Source of the DNA: Trichuris trichiura | Taxonomy: Eukaryota > Nematoda > Enoplea > Trichinellida > Trichuridae | DNA length: 64,000 nt | Direction of reading: 5' to 3' | Assembly: GCA_037903355.1 (NCBI GenBank) | Contig: JBAJFE010000037.1 | Location: forward strand, 1,240,001-1,304,000 | Part shown: piece after piece, positions 62,885 to 64,000 of the stretch | Numbering within the stretch: the first letter of the stretch is position 1 | Layout of the letters: each line of letters starts with the position of its first letter | Notes under the pieces: generated by a model | Told to the model about the DNA's origin: nothing | Database searches by the model: none | Seen by the model: the letters and a program-made list of their open reading frames with translations, nothing else | Made by a program: the position numbers and the translations under genes

Positions 62885-62930
62885 CCCCGCCACCCCCCTT
62901 TTTTTTTTTTTTGGGGGGGGCGGGGGGGCA
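62885..62930. repeat. C / T / G homopolymer cluster
   Basis: C-rich runs are followed by T14 (62899-62912), G8, one C and G7. The C runs can pair with the G runs around a T loop, and the G runs could contribute to a quadruplex. Such sequence is also prone to sequencing and assembly errors. Confidence 0.85.
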
Positions 62931-63360
62931 GCTATCCTTTCCATGCACCTTATTCTCAAGTAGAATGTATCTCACCCGCCCTCCCCTCCGGAAACCAATA
63001 TCTAAACCCACTATTCCCTATTGGATGTGAACCCCGTATGCATGCTGGAACCTGTAGTGCCTACCCTTGCCCTGCCTACTGCATACTTACACGTTGATCC
63101 TGAACTTTTCCATTTTTCTATTTCTTTTCTTGCTCGTCTTGTTGTCCCTGTTCGTTTCTTCTCGTTTCTTTTCCGTCCTCGAATTGTCTTCTTGCATCGG
63201 TTGGTGTGGATCCTAAACACGGAACCATAAACCTTATGAAATGTTGGACTGCAACCGCGACAGAAAAGACACGCGCCAGTTGAAAATTTTATTCACGCAA
63301 TCACACAGAATGTATGCGTACAAATGTTATTAACGAATTCTATTTTCGATTGTTTTTCAG

Positions 63361-63537
63361 AGCTTTCAGGACTGGCCAGGTCCCGTCGTCAGCAAGTCAG
63401 CAGTCGTCCATTCGAGTACTTTTCCTGAAAAAGAAATTCTTGTCACAAAAAATCGATTTGACAAAATGCACTTATCTTTTCAAGAAGAGGGCCAAATTTC
63501 TTCAAAGTCGAACTATAAACGCGAATTTAATTAGTTA
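63361..63537 (+). CDS. possible terminal exon of an unrecognised gene
   Basis: A strong acceptor (TTGTTTTTCAG, ending 63360) opens a 58-codon frame reading SFQDWPGPVVSKSAVVHSST onward to TAG at about 63535-63537. No upstream exon or homologue was found, and a second frame is also open across it. Low confidence. Confidence 0.2.
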
Positions 63538-63888
63538 ATTTCACATGAACACATGCGACTGCTACGATATTCCCTTCATGCTGGAACATGCATACATGCA
63601 GCAGTGACGCGACAATGTCGAACGACGTCCACTTTGTGTCTTTTTAAGTTGTTCCACACAACCATTTCGCAATTCTAAAATCCTAAAAATGCAATTCTAA
63701 TCTTGCAAATTTGACTTGCTGCAACGGAATTACCTTATCAACATTAGTCGCCAACACCGTCCTTATCTGCATGTCGAAAGACTAAAACGATAAGATTAAA
63801 CTAATCAGACTGTTCAGTTTCTTTTGCTCTATTCATCACCTAGAAAGCCTTGTCGCTTTTCTTTTAATGCGGAATAATTTTCGCACAG

Positions 63889-63956
63889 AATTCACTGTTG
63901 TGAATGGGACACCGTATGCTAATGACAAGATGTTTGTACATTGTCAACCTGAAGAA
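63889..63956 (+). CDS. probable internal exon of a gene running off the right edge
   Basis: An acceptor (TTCGCACAG, ending 63888) and a donor (GTAAAA at 63957) bracket 68 nt that read FTVVNGTPYANDKMFVHCQP plus two Glu after a split codon. A second acceptor (ATACTTACAG) ends exactly at base 64000, so the next exon would start just beyond the window; the intron would be 44 bp, at the short end for this locus. No upstream exon was linked and the protein is not recognised. Confidence 0.35.
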
Positions 63957-64000
63957 GTAAAAAGTTATATTATTAAAACTTTTTATTTTATACTTACAGG

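Noticed and set aside
1..64000. tRNA, rRNA or CRISPR features
   Set aside because: No A/B-box pair in tRNA spacing, no rRNA-like block and no direct-repeat/spacer array was seen; a CRISPR array is not expected in a eukaryote.

Overview
This is a eukaryotic nuclear window, most likely from a nematode. The gene set (a ryanodine receptor of the UNC-68 type, a seven-repeat UNC-87/calponin-like muscle protein, a BBS8/TTC8 cilium gene) and the very compact introns (many 46-60 bp, GT-AG) fit a clade I worm such as Trichuris. The genus is inference from style and content, not from a search.

Layout. Bases 1-2968 hold no gene I can support. Bases 3017-29997 (+) are one complete ryanodine receptor gene. 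I could trace it as 89 coding exons with consistent phase; they sum to 15,396 nt (5,131 codons plus stop). Bases 31378-34419 (+) are a nine-exon nitrilase-superfamily gene of the NIT2/omega-amidase type in which the catalytic cysteine is replaced. Bases 35409-37146 (-) are a two-exon GT10 alpha-1,3-fucosyltransferase whose small first exon encodes the cytosolic tail and membrane anchor. Bases 38218-45773 (-) are a ten-exon TTC8/BBS8 gene with a 3.5 kb first intron that contains unexplained ORFs. Bases 46238-47779 (-) are a four-exon UNC-87-like gene with seven calponin-like (CLIK) repeats.

From about 48 kb rightwards the sequence is mostly non-coding and repetitive: a possible two-exon micro-gene for a 53-residue signal-peptide-like protein (51122-51418, TATA box upstream), a diverged tandem array with a ~430-475 bp unit (about 51.44-55.03 kb), a purine-rich tract (55.54-55.84 kb), duplicated modules (57.42-57.72 and 58.02-58.17 kb), a ~41 bp minisatellite (58.74-59.26 kb), a 7-mer-based repeat (62.65-62.83 kb) and a C/T/G homopolymer cluster (62.89-62.93 kb). 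A probable partial exon of another gene lies at the right edge.

The genes do not form a pathway. Two are muscle genes (sarcoplasmic reticulum Ca2+ release and actin bundling), one is ciliary, one is a Golgi glycosyltransferase and one is a cytosolic amidase-like protein. Two introns (RyR intron 60 and TTC8 intron 3) use GC-AG splice sites supported by reading-frame continuity. Exon boundaries were assigned by eye from splice signals, phase and family homology; no transcript data were available.
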